Part shown: piece after piece, positions 37,453 through 45,751 of the stretch
Layout of the letters: each line of letters starts with the position of its first letter
How positions within the stretch are numbered: position 1 is the first letter of the stretch
NCBI RefSeq assembly: GCF_008806775.1
Contig: NZ_WAEM01000003.1
Coordinates: 62,001-126,000 of the forward strand
DNA: 64,000 bases
Source of the DNA: Flavobacterium luteum
GTDB lineage: Bacteria; Bacteroidota; Bacteroidia; Flavobacteriales; Flavobacteriaceae
Direction of reading: 5' to 3'
Made by a program: the position numbers and the translations under genes
The notes under the pieces: generated by a model
Seen by the model: the letters and a program-made list of their open reading frames with translations, nothing else
What the model was told of the DNA's origin: nothing
Databases searched by the model: none

Positions 37453-38421
37453 TCAGTTTTGTGTTTTTTTATTGTTACCAAAACTCTTTATAGTGCTACT
37501 TTTTATTAATGTCTCATTAAAAACAGATAATATATTTTTTGTTGTGACTTTTTCTATATTAAAATTTAGTGTAATTCTATTTTTTTGTACAGGAAATGCC
37601 TTATTTAATAATTGTAAAAAAATACTCCAGTTGTTTTCAGACGCCATTAGAAGCGATTCTAATACAATAATGTATTTTTTTAGTTCAATATGTTCGTTAT
37701 CTTGTTTTTTATTGTTTTTTCTTTTATAAACACGTTTAGGGTTTAATTTTCTTAAATCGTCTAAAATTTCGATACTAATTCTTGAAAAAATGATTTCATT
37801 TATGATTTCAGCTAATGAATAAGGGTTGTGAAATATGGTTTTCCAATCTAAATGATGCAAATCGAGAATTCTTTCTATAAAATCTATTGAAATTGTTCGT
37901 ATCCAATTATAGGCATTGTCATTTTGCTGGTTTAAAAAAGTTTGAATTACTTTTTCAATTGATTTTTCTCTATGCCGAATTAATCCCGTCGCTTCATCAA
38001 TTAAATTTTCTATAGTGGTATTTTGAATTTTCTCTAGTACTATGGATGCTGATTTTGCAAATTTTAATTGATTTACATTTAAAAACCCTTCTTCTTTTGC
38101 TTTTAAAATTGCTAAGCATGATTGTACTAAAATTGGAGCTTCTAACAAGTCATAAACCACTTTTTCGCTGTCACTAACTATCATTCTTGCAGATAAAGGA
38201 GTTTTAAGCTCAAATAACAACTCAGAATGTATTGGAGTAAACTGGTTTATTGTAGTTAATAATTCGAGGAGCCAGTTTTCAGATTTCCCTTCATATCCTA
38301 AGACTTTTTGGACAGAGTCTCTTGTAATAACTTTTTGTTTGTTTTCTAGGATATAACAATACAAATGAATATTTGTAATTTTTAAAGGCTTACTTCTAGA
38401 ACCAAATTCTATTGACAACAT
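37453..38421 (-). CDS. P63C-domain protein
   Basis: A 322-residue cytosolic protein. The segment from about residue 140 to 285 has the hallmarks of the P63C domain: IDEATGLIRHRE, then a WIRTISIDFIERI segment, DWKTIFHNP, a segment ending LRKLNPKR, and a final NNWSIFLQLLNKAFP. The N-terminal part also matches the usual layout with a short CYIL strand. P63C proteins occur in phages and bacterial accessory loci and have no established function. It lies 7 bases downstream of the HTH gene at 38429, with which it must be co-transcribed. Confidence 0.75.
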   Translation of the reverse strand: MLSIEFGSRSKPLKITNIHLYCYILENKQKVITRDSVQKVLGYEGKSENWLLELLTTINQFTPIHSELLFELKTPLSARMIVSDSEKVVYDLLEAPILVQSCLAILKAKEEGFLNVNQLKFAKSASIVLEKIQNTTIENLIDEATGLIRHREKSIEKVIQTFLNQQNDNAYNWIRTISIDFIERILDLHHLDWKTIFHNPYSLAEIINEIIFSRISIEILDDLRKLNPKRVYKRKNNKKQDNEHIELKKYIIVLESLLMASENNWSIFLQLLNKAFPVQKNRITLNFNIEKVTTKNILSVFNETLIKSSTIKSFGNNKKTQN

Positions 38422-38428
38422 AAAATGA

Positions 38429-38935
38429 TTATTTTTTTAATTGTTGTAGCCATCCTGTTAATGCAAGTTTTTTTTCTTCGACAACGACTTCAAAAGCATT
38501 AATTTTTAATAACTTTTCTTTTTTAGTGATTTGTTCAACGTTTTTTATTTTTTTGTTTGGACGATCTAATTCAAGAGACTCTTTTATTTTTTTAATCATA
38601 TACCAAGCTGATTTTTGAGTAATAGCTAAGGTTTTTCCTAGTTCTATTGAGGAAATTGATTTTTTCTTAACAGAGATGAGCCAAATTGCAATGAACCATT
38701 TTTGTAATTCAATTTTAGAATTGTAAAAAATAGTATCATTTTTTGCATTAAAGTATTTGCCTGTAGTTCTGCAGCGGTATCGGTTTTTTTTACAAACATA
38801 TACTTTTGAATTTTCATCAAATGGGCTAACAACAATACCATTCCATTTTAATGTTTCTAAATGATTTAGGCACACTTTCTCATTGGGGAATGCATATATA
38901 ATTTCTGAAATACTTTTAAAATCGGCATTAATCAT
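38429..38935 (-). CDS. Degenerate IS1595-type transposase N-terminal domain protein (zinc-ribbon/HTH)
   Basis: 168 residues resembling only the first third of IS1595/ISXO2 transposases. There is a zinc-ribbon-like part (VCLNHLETLKWNG then KKNRYRCRTTGKYFNAKNDTIF) and an HTH part (LQKWFIAIWLI, SSIELGKTLAITQKSAWYMI). The catalytic DDE domain is absent. The ribbon keeps Cys22, Cys48 and Cys55 but has lost part of the expected CxxC pairs (RCRTTG). It is too regular and too closely coupled to the P63C gene to be a plain fragment; a domesticated DNA-binding protein is an inference. A minus-strand -7 box (CAAAAATA, 38965-38972) lies upstream. Confidence 0.7.
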   Translation of the reverse strand: MINADFKSISEIIYAFPNEKVCLNHLETLKWNGIVVSPFDENSKVYVCKKNRYRCRTTGKYFNAKNDTIFYNSKIELQKWFIAIWLISVKKKSISSIELGKTLAITQKSAWYMIKKIKESLELDRPNKKIKNVEQITKKEKLLKINAFEVVVEEKKLALTGWLQQLKK

Positions 38936-39270
38936 TCTGAAAATTGTTATTTAATATATGTACACAAAAATAATAAAAATTGTGTATTAAAATATATAAT
39001 AATTAAATTCCTTCAACAAAACTTATCTTCTAATCAATAGAAAATGCAGTTTAACGAATTTTTTTGCCGTTCATATTATATTATTAACAATCGATGCAAT
39101 TCTATTAACAATAATTTTCAGCAATTAACAAATGCTGTAAATTAGCCATCTGATTTATATGTTTTCCTGATTTGTTTCACTTTAATTGTTAAATCAGAAA
39201 CCCCAAACCTACATTTATAAATACTTTACCGCTTTGTGCTTTGCCAGACATTATTTAGGAAAAGCAATTA
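38936..39270. other. Divergent spacer upstream of the LytTR regulator
   Basis: 335 AT-rich bases. It holds a minus-strand -7 box at 38965-38972 and three spaced copies of ATTAACAA between about 39080 and 39131 (ATTAACAATC, ATTAACAATA, ATTAACAAAT), which could be regulator-binding sites. No ORF or clear RNA structure. Confidence 0.5.
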
Positions 39271-40248
39271 ATGAAGCATTCATACATCATTTTAGACGAT
39301 GATCATGACAGTATTCTGAAAACCCGCGCTGCGGTTGCGGGTTTTCAGAATCTGCATTTTGTTGCGTCTGCTTCAAATTATGACGATGGGATTAATTTAA
39401 TCTTAGAGCATAATCCTACCATTGTTTTTCTAGAAATAAATCCTACAGACACAACAAGTAATTTGTCCTTGAGATTAATTGATGAATTGCATCGTTATTT
39501 AAAGGTTATTCCTAAAATTATTGTAACAACAAGTTCAACTTCACAAGCATTCGAGGCTATTAAATATGAGGTTTTAGACTATTTAATTAAGCCTATAGCA
39601 AAAAATGAAGTAAGGAAAACCATTTTAAAGTTTGAAAAAACGATTATAGATTCTCCTCAAATTTTTAGTTCATCAGCGGTTCGCACGGAGTCTGAATTTC
39701 CAATTGTACAAACAGAAAATATAGAAAATCCAGTTGTTGAAGCTGTTATCAATAATCTTGATAATGAAGAAGAAAAAGCTTTAATCGAAAGAGTTGATCA
39801 GAATTCAGAGATTGAAAACAAACCCGACGAATCGTTATCTATTGTTACACAAGAGTCACCTTCAATTCCTAATTTTGAACAATTTCGTAAAGAAAACAAG
39901 CCATTAATTATTTGTGTTAAATCATATGGGGATTACCGTTTTATAGAAGCCAAAGACATTTGTTACCTCCAGGCAGACAACAATTCGACAGACATTCATT
40001 TGTATAATGGCGAAATGATTACTGCTTTTAAAACCTTAAAACATTTTGAAGGCGTGCTTTCCTCTCCTTTTGTTCGTATACACAATAGCTATATTGTAAA
40101 CATTGATTATGTTTCTAGAATACATACTGGCAATGCCGTTTGTTATATTAAGAACACGACAACCAAGCTTCCATTTTCTAAATCCTATAAAGAAAATGTC
40201 GATTCTATTATTAATAGCATCACAAATGGCAATTATTTAGAAATTTAA
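39271..40248 (+). CDS. LytTR-type regulator with a non-canonical receiver domain
   Basis: 325 residues. An N-terminal receiver domain covers about 1-120 and has the acidic pocket (LDDDHD, 8-13) and the conserved Lys in LIKPI. However, the phospho-acceptor position is Glu55 (IVFLEINPTD) where Asp is expected. An acidic linker of about 100 residues follows. The C-terminal LytTR DNA-binding domain has ICVKSYGDYRFIEAKDICYL and FVRIHNSYIVNIDYVSRI. It has no adjacent LytS-type kinase. The repeat-peptide gene follows at 40422. A perfect 15-bp inverted repeat lies inside its 5' coding region. Confidence 0.88.
   Translation: MKHSYIILDDDHDSILKTRAAVAGFQNLHFVASASNYDDGINLILEHNPTIVFLEINPTDTTSNLSLRLIDELHRYLKVIPKIIVTTSSTSQAFEAIKYEVLDYLIKPIAKNEVRKTILKFEKTIIDSPQIFSSSAVRTESEFPIVQTENIENPVVEAVINNLDNEEEKALIERVDQNSEIENKPDESLSIVTQESPSIPNFEQFRKENKPLIICVKSYGDYRFIEAKDICYLQADNNSTDIHLYNGEMITAFKTLKHFEGVLSSPFVRIHNSYIVNIDYVSRIHTGNAVCYIKNTTTKLPFSKSYKENVDSIINSITNGNYLEI
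39313..39351. repeat. Perfect 15-bp inverted repeat inside the LytTR gene
   Basis: ATTCTGAAAACCCGC at 39313-39327 is exactly complementary to GCGGGTTTTCAGAAT at 39337-39351, with a 9-base loop. It covers codons 15-27 and is GC-richer than its surroundings. Confidence 0.85.
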
Positions 40249-40421
40249 AAAAACCATCCACATAGATTTGATATTCATCCACTATCAAACGGATGCATTC
40301 TACCAAAAACACCTGAAAACACGGTGCTTAACAAAGACTTCCTGTGTAGTTTTACATCGTGAATCAGAAAGATTTATACACTAATTACGTAAAAACATAT
40401 TAACTTATAAAGTCTCAAATT

Positions 40422-40670
40422 ATGAAAAAGTCAATCTTAACAATCGGTTTATTCTCTTTAATGATGATCTTAACATCATTTACTTCTCCTGAAATTGGAA
40501 ACCAAGGTGCACCAAGAAATGCATTTGAAATAGGTAATCAAGGAGCGCCAAGAAATGCTTATGAAATTGGAAACCAAGGCGCACCAAGAAATGCTTTCGA
40601 AATAGGTAATCAAGGGGCACCAAGAAATTATTCAGCAATAGGTAATCAAGGTGCACCGAGAAACAAGTAA
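40422..40670 (+). CDS. Secreted tandem-repeat peptide (EIGNQGAPRN repeats)
   Basis: 82 residues. A signal peptide at 1-22 (ends LTSFTS) is followed by four 12-residue repeats, EIGNQGAPRNAF or a variant, at residues 24-35, 36-47, 48-59 and 60-71, and a last 11-residue repeat AIGNQGAPRNK at 72-82. Nothing else remains in the mature protein. At DNA level the 36-base units alternate between two codon styles (1 and 3 alike, 2 and 4 alike), suggesting duplication of a 72-base pair of units while the peptide was preserved. It sits between a LytTR regulator and a TPR kinase/regulator pair and has its own terminator. I do not recognise the family; a processed peptide signal or an adhesive surface peptide are both possible. 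Confidence 0.8.
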   Translation: MKKSILTIGLFSLMMILTSFTSPEIGNQGAPRNAFEIGNQGAPRNAYEIGNQGAPRNAFEIGNQGAPRNYSAIGNQGAPRNK

Positions 40671-40701
40671 AATATTAAAATAAAATTTTTATTTATTTTA
40701 G

Positions 40702-40730
40702 GGCTATCATTAATATGATAGCCTTTTTTT
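40702..40730 (+). terminator. Terminator of the repeat-peptide gene
   Basis: GGCTATCAT pairs perfectly with ATGATAGCC around TAAT, followed by seven T residues. Confidence 0.88.
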
Positions 40731-40760
40731 GTTATTTTTGAAAAATTCAATTAAAAATCG

Positions 40761-42803
40761 TTGAAAAAAAAACATTTATTATTTAGTTGTGTTCTTTTGT
40801 TTTTTTTGAGTTGTTCAAAAAGCAATAAAAATAATAAATCCGAAAAATCTTCGGATAGTATTTCTATTTATTTTTCTTTAATAGATGAGGAAAAATTAAG
40901 TACAAAAGAAAAATTAAAATATAATAATAATGCATATAGTATTATTTCGAAAGAATCAAATACTGTTTTAAACAGAGAAGACTTGTTTAATGTTGGTATT
41001 AATTTTGACAAATTAAAAGACAATCTAAAATTTAGAAACACTTCACTGTTACTGCTAAAAAATGCTGTTGATGCAAAAGACAGTCTTAATATTGAAAGAG
41101 CCTATAAAAATTTAGGGAAGTATCATATCGACATGTATCAAAATGATAGTTCATACTATTATTATTTAAAGGCTGAAAAATTCGCCTCATATCTTAAAGA
41201 CACCTTAAGTTTAGGTGAAATTTATATAGATAAAGCTTTTATTCAGATGTATGAGGACGATTTTTATGGGAGCCAATCGTCAGCACTAAAAGCTTTGAAG
41301 TTTTTAAATCTTTCCAAAAATAGGTTTAAAATTTATGATGCATACAATATAGTTGGGATTAATTCAAATCAGTTAAAAAATTACGAAAAATCTTTAGAAT
41401 ACCATAACAAGGCGCTTAATTACTTAAGAGATAATAATTTAAATAACAAGTATCATTTAGATGCTAATTCATTAAATAACATTGGATATGTCTATCAAAA
41501 TTTAGACAAGCATAAAGAAGCAATTAAAAATTTTAATCTTGCACTACAAAGCAAGTCACTCAGTATTGACAACCCTAGTCTTTATGCCATGCTATTAGAT
41601 AATTTGGCTTACTCAAAGTTTAAATTAAGAGATTTTAGCCAATTACCAGATTTATTTTATAAATCTTTAAAAATTAGAGACAGTCTTAACATCGATGAAT
41701 CAGGTCGTAACTGGACAAAAATTCATTTATCAGAATTATATGCTGCTAAAAAAGATTCTATAAAAGCACAATTGTATGCGAAAGAAGCGCTAGATAACTC
41801 AAGAAAAATAAAATTACCTTCGGATATTTTAGCCTCTTTAAAACAATTATCTATTGTTGAACATAAAAATTCTTCGAAATATTCTAAAGAGTACATCAAA
41901 ATTAACGATAGTATTCAGCAAGAAGAGCGAAAAACAAAAGAACGTTTTGCTAGAATTGCTTATGAAACCGATGAAATCATTGGTCAAAATGACAAACTTG
42001 AAGAAAAAAACAGAACTTTATTATACTTTTTTATAGGCACATTTGCTGTAGGATTGTTATTATTTGTCATTAGAACCCAAAGAGCGAAAAATCGTGAACT
42101 TTTATTGAAACAACAACAACAAAAAGTAAATGAAGAAATATACAACTTAATGATTTCGCAACAAGCTACTATAGAAGAAAATCGTGTTAAGGAAAAAAAG
42201 AGAATTGCACAGGAATTGCATGACGGAGTTCTAGGAAGAATGTTTGGAGCTAGGTTAACACTAGATAGTTTGAATTCGTTTACTGATGAAGAATCTATTA
42301 AATCCAGATTTAATTATTTGAATGAGCTCAAAAACATTGAGCAGGATATTAGAGAAATATCACATGATTTGAGTAGAGAAAAAAGCGTTTTAGTTAATAA
42401 TTTTGTAGCCATTGTAAACAATTTAATTGAAGAACAAAAGACTTCCTATCAACCTAATATTAAATTTTCACTAGATGATTCAATTAAATGGGAATTGATA
42501 GACAATACTACAAAAATAAATTTATATAGAATCGTTCAGGAATCGCTTCAAAATGTAAATAAATATGCTCAAGCTAAAAATATTAAAGTAACATTTAAAA
42601 AAGATATTGACAATATCGTATTGAAAATTGTTGATGATGGAATAGGATTTGATACAATTGGAAGAAAAAAAGGCATAGGTTTGCAAAACATGGAAGCACG
42701 AGCAAAAGAATGTGAAGGCATTTTTGAAGTACTATCTAAAAAAGGAAAAGGAGCAACAATTTCGATTTCAGTTCCAATGATTAAGAATAAAGTAACAATT
42801 TAA
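40761..42803 (+). CDS. TPR sensor histidine kinase with lipoprotein-type signal (HisKA_3 type)
   Basis: 680 residues from a TTG start at 40761; the signal sequence follows at once (KKKHLLFSCVLLFFLSCSKS) with a lipobox LSC at Cys18. Tetratricopeptide repeats span about 60-400. One membrane span lies at about 425-445. A NarL-type kinase core follows, with the phospho-acceptor His in KRIAQELHDGVLGRMFG and the HATPase motifs VDDGIGFDTIG and GIGLQNMEARAKE. TATTTTTG at 40733-40740 is a good -7 box. A lipobox on a membrane-spanning kinase is unusual but recurs in Bacteroidota TPR kinases. It pairs with the regulator four bases downstream. Confidence 0.9.
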   Translation: MKKKHLLFSCVLLFFLSCSKSNKNNKSEKSSDSISIYFSLIDEEKLSTKEKLKYNNNAYSIISKESNTVLNREDLFNVGINFDKLKDNLKFRNTSLLLLKNAVDAKDSLNIERAYKNLGKYHIDMYQNDSSYYYYLKAEKFASYLKDTLSLGEIYIDKAFIQMYEDDFYGSQSSALKALKFLNLSKNRFKIYDAYNIVGINSNQLKNYEKSLEYHNKALNYLRDNNLNNKYHLDANSLNNIGYVYQNLDKHKEAIKNFNLALQSKSLSIDNPSLYAMLLDNLAYSKFKLRDFSQLPDLFYKSLKIRDSLNIDESGRNWTKIHLSELYAAKKDSIKAQLYAKEALDNSRKIKLPSDILASLKQLSIVEHKNSSKYSKEYIKINDSIQQEERKTKERFARIAYETDEIIGQNDKLEEKNRTLLYFFIGTFAVGLLLFVIRTQRAKNRELLLKQQQQKVNEEIYNLMISQQATIEENRVKEKKRIAQELHDGVLGRMFGARLTLDSLNSFTDEESIKSRFNYLNELKNIEQDIREISHDLSREKSVLVNNFVAIVNNLIEEQKTSYQPNIKFSLDDSIKWELIDNTTKINLYRIVQESLQNVNKYAQAKNIKVTFKKDIDNIVLKIVDDGIGFDTIGRKKGIGLQNMEARAKECEGIFEVLSKKGKGATISISVPMIKNKVTI

Positions 42804-42807
42804 AAAT

Positions 42808-43479
42808 ATGGCAATTAAGATAAATATTCTTATAGTAGACGACCACCCTTTTATTATAGAAGCCTATAAAAATGCGATTAAAGCATACAATTCTAAAGGA
42901 ATTTATGAATTTGTAATTACACAAGCAAAAGATTGTAAAACAGGATATGAAGCCATAATGGAACAAGGAATTGGTTCATATGGTGTCGCTTTTTTTGATT
43001 TGAGCATGCCTGTTTATGAGGAAAAAGGAATTTTTTCTGGCGAAGATTTAGCGTTTCTAATTAAAAACGAAATGCCAGAATGTAAAATTATTCTGTTAAC
43101 AATGCATACTGAGCTATTGAAAATTAATCAAATTATCAAAAACATTAATCCAAATGGATTGGTGATTAAAAACGATTTAACTTTTGATGAATTGCTTTTG
43201 GCTTTTGACAAAATATTGAAAGACGAAAATTATTACAGCCAAACAGTAGTTCAAATAGTGAGTCAAATGCAATTCGATAATTTAGAAATAGATTCTTTTG
43301 ACAAACAAATTTTATTCCATTTATCGAAAGGAACTAAAACCAAAGATATTCCTCAATATGTTCCATTATCGTTAAGCGCAATTGAAAAAAGAAAATTGAG
43401 TCTTAAAGAAATGTTAGAAATTGTTGAAGGAACAGATTTAGATCTTGTCAGAGAATCAAAAAATAAAGGATTGATATAA
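42808..43479 (+). CDS. NarL-type response regulator
   Basis: A 223-residue partner of the kinase at 40761. The receiver domain has acidic residues DDH (11-13) and phospho-acceptor Asp64 (VAFFDLSMPVYEEKG); an extended loop follows beta-3. The C-terminal HTH (FDKQILFHLSKGTKTKDIP and LSLSAIEKRKLSLKEML) is a diverged LuxR-like domain. It starts 4 bases after the kinase stop. A shared bidirectional terminator follows. Confidence 0.88.
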   Translation: MAIKINILIVDDHPFIIEAYKNAIKAYNSKGIYEFVITQAKDCKTGYEAIMEQGIGSYGVAFFDLSMPVYEEKGIFSGEDLAFLIKNEMPECKIILLTMHTELLKINQIIKNINPNGLVIKNDLTFDELLLAFDKILKDENYYSQTVVQIVSQMQFDNLEIDSFDKQILFHLSKGTKTKDIPQYVPLSLSAIEKRKLSLKEMLEIVEGTDLDLVRESKNKGLI

Positions 43480-43511
43480 TTTATTAAGTCATCTTTAACC
43501 AAATAGAAACA

Positions 43512-43541
43512 AAAAAAGCGACTATATTTAGTCGCTTTTTT
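43512..43541. terminator. Bidirectional terminator between the regulator and thiL
   Basis: AAAAAGCGACTA pairs perfectly with TAGTCGCTTTTT around a 4-base loop. It serves the plus-strand regulator and the minus-strand thiL. Confidence 0.9.
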
Positions 43542-43548
43542 AGTGTTA

Positions 43549-44595
43549 TTATTCGCTGATAGCGTTCCAACCTCGAGCTTTCAAAGGAATTTTAGTATCA
43601 GCTCGAGTAATTAAATGAATTCCTTCGCTTTCTTTTGTCATGTGACCAATAATCGTAAAATTCGGATTCCCTTTTATTTTATCAAAATCGTCAATGGCAA
43701 TTGTAAAAAGCAATTCATAATCTTCGCCACCATTAATAGCAACAGTTGTAGAATCAATATTAAATTCTTCACAAACATTTATTAATTGCGGATCTAGAGG
43801 TAATTTGTCTTCATATAAGTTACAACCCACACCCGATTGTTTACACAAATGCATAATTTCTGATGATAATCCGTCAGAAATATCAATCATTGATGTTGGT
43901 TTTATTTCTAAAGCATGCAGTAAAGTGCGAACGTCTTTTCGGGCTTCTGGTTTTAGTTGGCGCTCTATGATATAAGTATAAGCATCTAAATCAGGTTGAG
44001 AATTCGGGTTTACCTGAAAAACTTGTTTCTCCCGTTCTAAAACTTGTAATCCCATATAAGCTGAACCAATATCACCTGATACTACTAATAAATCAGTTTG
44101 TTTTGCACCATTTCGATATACGATTTCGTTTTCATCGGCTTCACCAATAGCAGTAATGCTAATAATTAATCCTTTTTGAGACGAAGTTGTGTCGCCACCT
44201 ATAACATCTACTTTATATTCATTAGCAGCAAGCGAAATTCCTGCAAACAATTCGTCTAAAGCTTCTAAAGGAAAACGATTGGAAACTGCTATAGAAACCG
44301 TAATTTGCGTTGCCTTTGCATTCATGGCACAAATGTCCGAAATATTAACAACCACGGCTTTATATCCTAAGTGTTTCAAAGGCATATAAGCCAAATCAAA
44401 ATGCACACCTTCAATCAATAAATCAGTAGAAATCACTACTTTTTTATCTTTGAAATCTAAAACAGCTGCATCATCTCCTATTCCTTTTACAGTGGAAGGC
44501 TGGCTAATAGTAAAGTTGGAAGTTAAATGGTCTATAAGTCCAAATTCTCCTAGTTGTGCTATGCTGGTGCGTTGTGGGGATTTATCTTCAATCAT
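43549..44595 (-). CDS. thiL: Thiamine-monophosphate kinase
   Basis: Last step of thiamine diphosphate synthesis: phosphorylates thiamine monophosphate. The AIR-synthase/ThiL-fold protein shows GIGDDAAVLDF, VIGGDTTSS, TSMIDISDGLSSEI and INGGEDYELLFTI. I use ATG 44593-44595 (MIEDKSPQRTSIAQLGEFGLI), which is the usual family start, giving 348 residues; a longer in-frame start at 44655 adds a basic, unconserved 20 residues. Confidence 0.94.
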   Translation of the reverse strand: MIEDKSPQRTSIAQLGEFGLIDHLTSNFTISQPSTVKGIGDDAAVLDFKDKKVVISTDLLIEGVHFDLAYMPLKHLGYKAVVVNISDICAMNAKATQITVSIAVSNRFPLEALDELFAGISLAANEYKVDVIGGDTTSSQKGLIISITAIGEADENEIVYRNGAKQTDLLVVSGDIGSAYMGLQVLEREKQVFQVNPNSQPDLDAYTYIIERQLKPEARKDVRTLLHALEIKPTSMIDISDGLSSEIMHLCKQSGVGCNLYEDKLPLDPQLINVCEEFNIDSTTVAINGGEDYELLFTIAIDDFDKIKGNPNFTIIGHMTKESEGIHLITRADTKIPLKARGWNAISE

Positions 44596-44762
44596 AGTCA
44601 TTGCGTGAGACGAAGCGATCTTCGTTCGTTTTTTATTAATTTTTTTTTGTAACATTTAGAGTGGCAAAGGTACAAAGAAATTTAAGCTTCAAAGTTTAAA
44701 TTATTGATACTCTGGTCAACAAATTTTTTAGTATTTTTAGTAACTCAAAAAACACATTTTAA

Positions 44763-45695
44763 ATGAAATCATTCGACATCGTAACATTGACTGTTAATCC
44801 AGCACTTGATAAAAGTACTCACTTTAAAGGATTGGTTCCTGAACAAAAAATTCGATGCGAATCGCCACGATATGATGCTGGTGGGGGCGGAATTAATGTT
44901 TCCAAAGCAATTTCACGTTTGGGAGGTGAATCATTATGTGTTTTTACCTCTGGAGGTGCTACAGGCGAAATGCTTGAAAAATTAATTGAAAAGGAATCTA
45001 TTGAATATAAAACCATAGCAACCCAAAACTGGACTAGAGAAAGCTTTGTGGCTGTTGATGATAATACTAATGCGCAATATCGTTTTGGGTTTTCGGGAGA
45101 TTCAATTTCCGATGCAGAAAAAGAAACAGTTTTTAAAACCATTATGGATTTAAAACCTAAATATTTAGTTTTAAGTGGCAGTCTAAACGAAGGATTGTCA
45201 ACCGATTTTTATAAAATGATTATTGATACGGTAAAGTCATTTGAAACAAAAATAATAGTAGATACTTCAGGAGAAGCTTTACAAAAAGCACTAGAAACAG
45301 GTGTTTATTTAGTAAAACCTAATGTTGGAGAATTAGCCAAACTTATTGGTGTCGAAAAACTAGAAATGGAAGAAGTAGAAGCTGCTGCAAAAAAATTAAT
45401 TGAAAAAGGAAGTGCGGAAATTGTTGTCGTTTCTTTAGGACCACAAGGTGCTGTTTTAGTTACAAAAGATCAAACCGAATTTGTGGCTGCTCCTAATGTA
45501 GTTAAGAGAAGTACCGTAGGCGCTGGCGATAGCATGGTCGGCGCTATGACTTGGGCATTATCACAAAACAAAAGTTTAAAAGAAGTCGTACAATGGGGTG
45601 TTGCCTGCGGGTCGGCAGCAACCATGAATGAAGGAACACAATTGTTTAAAGCGGAAGATGCGAAGCGGTTGTTTGAGTGGTTAGGGAAGAAATAA
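44763..45695 (+). CDS. 1-phosphofructokinase family hexose kinase
   Basis: A 310-residue PfkB-fold kinase. It starts with TLTVNPALDKSTHFKGL and GGGGINVSKAISRLGG, the N-terminal signature of the FruK/LacC/PfkB branch. The C-terminal signature is STVGAGDSMVGAMTWAL with catalytic Asp in GAGD. It likely phosphorylates fructose-6-phosphate, fructose-1-phosphate or tagatose-6-phosphate; the sequence does not decide. Standalone gene, convergent with lepA. Confidence 0.9.
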   Translation: MKSFDIVTLTVNPALDKSTHFKGLVPEQKIRCESPRYDAGGGGINVSKAISRLGGESLCVFTSGGATGEMLEKLIEKESIEYKTIATQNWTRESFVAVDDNTNAQYRFGFSGDSISDAEKETVFKTIMDLKPKYLVLSGSLNEGLSTDFYKMIIDTVKSFETKIIVDTSGEALQKALETGVYLVKPNVGELAKLIGVEKLEMEEVEAAAKKLIEKGSAEIVVVSLGPQGAVLVTKDQTEFVAAPNVVKRSTVGAGDSMVGAMTWALSQNKSLKEVVQWGVACGSAATMNEGTQLFKAEDAKRLFEWLGKK

Positions 45696-45699
45696 CAAG

Positions 45700-45727
45700 A
45701 AACCCAATAACTTTCATTATCGGGCTC
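45700..45727 (-). terminator. Terminator of lepA
   Basis: On the minus strand CCCGATAA pairs with TTATTGGG (one G-T wobble) and is followed by T-rich sequence. Pairing is complete only on the minus strand. Confidence 0.55.
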
Positions 45728-45751
45728 CTCTTTTATCTAAAAATCTAAAAT

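Noticed and set aside
40485..40670. Regular 36-base repeats that could suggest a CRISPR array
   Set aside because: The repeats are contiguous with no spacers and form a single open frame with a signal peptide; they encode the peptide repeats.
44596..44655. Extra 20 N-terminal residues of thiL
   Set aside because: Basic and unlike the family, whose proteins begin at MIEDK.
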